This document shows, piece after piece, positions 12,944 to 15,235 of a DNA stretch of 15,235 nucleotides; the stretch's first letter is position 1, and every line of letters starts with the position of its first letter. The position numbers and the translations under genes were made by a program. Under the pieces are notes generated by a model. The model did not search any database. It saw only the letters and a list, made by a program, of their open reading frames with translations, and was not told the DNA's origin. Origin of the DNA: UBA5018 sp044375975 (lineage in GTDB: Bacteria; Cyanobacteriota; Cyanobacteriia; PCC-6307; Cyanobiaceae); the NCBI GenBank assembly GCA_044375975.1, contig JBILLQ010000079.1, forward strand, positions 1-15,235, written 5' to 3'.

Positions 12944-13509
12944 ATGAGGAGCATATCTACAATTTTGCCGCCAGCGCAGCCTTCACACCTGGCCCGCCAG
13001 GTTGTCAGCAGTTGGTTTCTTGTGCTTATGGGCTTGTATTTATTCACTAGGCTACCAAATCCCCCCCCTTTTTTTCCTCGTCAGGTTAACAGCGTTTTGC
13101 CCCTGGCCAGCTGGCTGCTGCTGTTGTTGTTTAACCAGCAGGCCCGCCGCGGCGATCTCCGCGTTGCATCCCTAGGCAGATACTTCCGTCGCTGGAGCCT
13201 AGATGAACTCCCCCAAATAGTTAATTTGCTTAAGGGCGACATGCGTTTAGTGAGCCTCGCCCCCATGCTGTGGCGCATAATAAGCAGCACTGCAAGTTGA
13301 TTCCTGGCTCTATGCAGCGTCATGGCTTTGTGCCGGGCATCACTTTCCTTGACCAGGTTCAGGTTTGGCGCGGCGAAACAAGCAATATTAGAGCCATGGT
13401 TAATCGAGTGGCATGTGACCTGAGCTATCAGCCCGGCTGGATCTACAGGCTCGATCTTAACATCATGATTAAAGTCCTATTGCATTTGCGCTCTAACAGT
13501 GTATGCTAA
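12944..13509 (+). pseudogene. Undecaprenyl-phosphate sugar-phosphate transferase (WcaJ/bacterial sugar transferase family), broken
   Basis: Intact members transfer a sugar-1-phosphate to undecaprenyl phosphate and start exopolysaccharide or O-antigen units at the inner membrane. The conserved C-terminal core is present: RRGDLRVASLGRYF, RRWSLDELPQIVNLLKGDM, then RPHAVAHNKQHCKLIPG, RHGFVPGIT and WRGETSNIRAMVNRVACDL. Two frames are needed. The first stops at 13300; the second covers the rest to 13509. Adding one C near 13256 would give VSPRPHAVAHN, the family sequence, so a 1-bp deletion explains the break. Upstream, a membrane segment and FFPRQ (the usual FFRQ motif) are followed almost at once by the core, so the KFRSM region also seems lost. 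A C8T7 run is at 13061-13075. A sequencing error could account for the shift but not for the missing segment. Confidence 0.8.
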
Positions 13510-13627
13510 ACATGGCTTGCAATGGGAATTTAGTTTGAAATGCGGCTTAGCCTTGAGCCCGTTAATTCTGTCCGGATTGGCTGTGCAACATCTGGTCTTG
13601 TTAGATCTGGACTTTGTAATTGTAGCT

Positions 13628-14122
13628 TTAGCTGGGGTCGTAATAGCGTTGACCATCTGTTCGCCTCAAGCTGGCACGCCGGGCGTTCCTAAGGATGTAT
13701 TCGCTTACTGTGGGGTTTGGGCTAACTGGATCCACGTGGGCCACCTGCTGCCATAGCTCCCATGGGGCCCAGCTCACCTGATGCTGATTCTTATCTCCAC
13801 GAATTACATGGCACCAATGATTAGAGCCGCATTGTGGACAATAGAGCTGCTCCAACCACTCGTTGCTCAGCACCAGTACTGGGTAAGCATTAATTACCAG
13901 TTATGACCTCTTATCACTCATGCCCCTGGCTTTGAGCTGCTCACGGCTGAGCATATGCAAAAAATACTTCTTGCCATTACCAGCTATCTGCTGGTCAGGA
14001 TGGACCGGACAGAATAACTGCCGACCCTTGGGGCGCCGCTTTTGGCGCAACTCAGCCGGAGTGGGTGACTTAGACAAGGAGATCAGCCTTTGAGTCTCCA
14101 CCAAGTTTAGCGGCACTGGCAA
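13628..14122 (-). pseudogene. Zinc-ribbon protein gene interrupted by one in-frame TAA
   Basis: Two minus-strand frames, 14122-13901 and 13873-13628, are in the same register and separated only by a TAA at 13901-13903. Read through, they make one protein of about 164 residues. The first part has SKSPTPAELRQKRRPKGRQL and FCPVHPDQQ; the second has LVINAYPVLVLSNEWLEQL and YCPQCGSNHWC, followed by APWELWQQVAHVDP and NPTVSEY. The CPxH and CPxC pairs would form a zinc ribbon. It resembles a conserved cyanobacterial hypothetical near polysaccharide genes, by recollection only. The start at 14122 is TTG, with a GTG two codons on. A change of CAA (or a similar codon) to TAA is the simplest explanation, and a sequencing error is also possible. 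Confidence 0.65.
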
Positions 14123-14284
14123 GTATTTCGCCGCTGAACCCCTATTGAAGATCTATGCAGAAATTGCAAGGTGGGTTTAGTAATTAGGAGCCTTAAGCCA
14201 AAATGCTCAAGGCCGGAGCCGGAGCCGCGGCATAGCTGTCATCCATTAAGCGGAAAATACTTTGATACCAAAATATTTTTAAGC
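14123..14284. other. Short intergenic spacer
   Basis: There is no gene here. A GGAGCC/GGCTCC-like set of short repeats (GGCCGGAGCCGGAGCCG) lies near 14211, and an AT-rich stretch near 14265 precedes the end of the glycosyltransferase. Confidence 0.4.
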
Positions 14285-15184
14285 CTATGCATAAAGCTTA
14301 ATTGCTTGCTGCTGAAAAGAATAACCGGAAAAATCAGCACTACGCCCTAGGCCCCGTGAGACATGATCAAGGTAAAGTTCTTTTGATTTAAGTAATTCCA
14401 GTATGGCGGCTGAGTATGCTGTTGGGTTTTGCGTGTCTGAAATTTCTATCCCGGCTGACTGCGATGCTTCCTTGCACGATTCAATGCCAGAAACTACTGC
14501 TGGAATGCCCATGGCCATTGCCTCTAATGGCGGCAATCCCCACCCTTCAACAATTGATGGAAATATAAACGCCAAAGCATTCTTTAGTCTCTCTTTAAGT
14601 ACAATTCTCGGAAGAGATCCGAGCCATTCAATGCCTCTGTCTTTTGAGGAAGAGAGTTGATCGCAGATAGATCCACATAGCCAACCCCTTTTGCCAACAA
14701 CTAATAACCTTAGATTCGGATGGGTATTGCGTAGTTGTCTGATAACCTCGATGGAAAGCAGATGATTTTTCTTGGGTTCTATCGTTCCGATCTGGATGAT
14801 ATAGCCTTCACCATTGTTGCTAAAGTCTTCAAATTTCTTTGCGCTTTTGCATTTAATTTCTTCTGCTTGTGTAGGAGTGGGCACAAAATTCAGTGGCTGG
14901 TGCGCTACGTGCAGCTTGTTTGCATACTTATTGCCAAGAATCTTGGTAAAAACTTTGGAAGTATAGTTGCTTATTAAATGAATAGAGCTGGACTCGTCTG
15001 CAAGAGTTGTGATCAGCCTGAGAAATTTATCGGGATTATCAAGGCAAAGTTCGGGGTGAGTTAGTGGGATTAGATCATGTATACTTAGAACATTTTTCGC
15101 CCCATCTAAAGGGCACCTCGAAAAATCAAAATGACAGTTGATTACGGCATGATTTCGGCTATAATCAGCTGAGCAGTTTTCAGG
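14285..15184 (-). pseudogene. GT4-family glycosyltransferase, 5'-truncated
   Basis: The frame is open for 299 residues on the minus strand and ends at 14285. It carries the GT-B fold landmarks of family 4: NVLSIHDLIPLTHPEL, HLISNYTSKVFTK, GYIIQIGTIEPKKNH for the donor-domain start, and the E-x7-E motif in PSIVEGWGLPPLEAMAMG. Intact members are roughly 350-400 residues, and the HDLIP segment usually lies over 100 residues in. Here it is only about 34 residues after an in-frame TGA at 15185-15187, with no ATG before it. About the first quarter of the protein is therefore missing. A GTG at 14884 would give only the donor domain and is unlikely to be a true start. A transposase-like reading frame begins at 15191 on the opposite strand, so insertion of a mobile element is the likely cause. 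Confidence 0.8.
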
Positions 15185-15190
15185 TCAGCG

Positions 15191-15235
15191 GTGGGTCAGA
15201 GAGGCTTCTGGGACGACCAGAAAAGAGTGGCAAAG
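15191..15235 (+). mobile_element. Start of an IS5-like transposase gene, cut by the window end
   Basis: From a GTG at 15191 the plus strand reads VGQRGFWDDQKRVAK in frame to the last base. GFWD-(D/E)-Q-x-RV-x-K is, from memory, the N-terminal signature of a group of cyanobacterial IS5-family transposases. Only 15 codons are available. The element's left inverted repeat should lie between about 15160 and 15190, but its boundary cannot be fixed without the other end. Confidence 0.5.

Noticed and set aside
13499..13756. Plus-strand hydrophobic frame after the sugar transferase
   Set aside because: Its second half overlaps the zinc-ribbon gene on the other strand, and its first half matches no family I know. 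It could be another decayed membrane protein, but this cannot be supported.

Overview
The window looks like a chromosomal piece of a GC-rich unicellular cyanobacterium of the Synechococcus/Cyanobium type. The clearest marker is a 47-residue high-light-inducible protein (Hlip) gene with a complete chlorophyll-binding motif, a textbook promoter and a terminator. A rhomboid protease, a DoxX protein and several small proteins that look like picocyanobacterial hypotheticals fit this. I have no database result, so the assignment rests on recognition. The left edge lies inside a pure pentanucleotide array. The right edge appears to lie inside the first codons of an IS5-like transposase. The window may therefore be a contig that broke at repeats on both sides.

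Layout: (1) 1-462, a (CTCAC)n array followed by degenerate 16-bp tandem repeats. (2) 463-3867, moaA (+) and a molybdopterin oxidoreductase of the FdhF/YdeP type (-), convergent with a 9-bp gap; one makes the cofactor precursor and the other should use the finished cofactor. (3) 4150-8952 (-), a 1600-codon AT-richer gene. Its first two thirds is a GH31 enzyme most like alpha-1,4-glucan lyases. Its last third is a separate secreted-type cytochrome c-like protein with its own internal signal/transmembrane segment and one CxxCH motif. (4) 9389-10597, a decayed antisense pentapeptide-repeat remnant, a rhomboid protease and a small exported protein. (5) 10812-12653, a DoxX-family membrane protein, a small ORF overlapping its start, the hli gene and a small membrane protein. 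(6) 12944-15235, a broken glycan-biosynthesis region: a frameshifted sugar-phosphate transferase, a zinc-ribbon protein split by one stop codon, and a 5'-truncated GT4 glycosyltransferase next to the incoming transposase gene.

The most unusual object is the GH31-cytochrome fusion. If the single reading frame is real, a sugar-active enzyme without an N-terminal signal peptide would sit in the cytoplasm, joined through one membrane span to a periplasmic haem domain. The alternative is two genes fused by loss of a stop codon. Its base composition differs plainly from the GC-rich genes around it, which suggests acquisition by transfer. The molybdoenzyme follows on the same strand about 280 bp downstream, so a redox link is possible, but this is only inference.

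The third theme is decay and repeat expansion. 15- to 16-bp tandem repeats occur upstream of moaA, in the 5' coding end of moaA, and at the 5' end of the rhomboid gene. Three consecutive glycan-region genes at the right end carry a different lesion each: a 1-bp deletion, a nonsense codon and a truncation.
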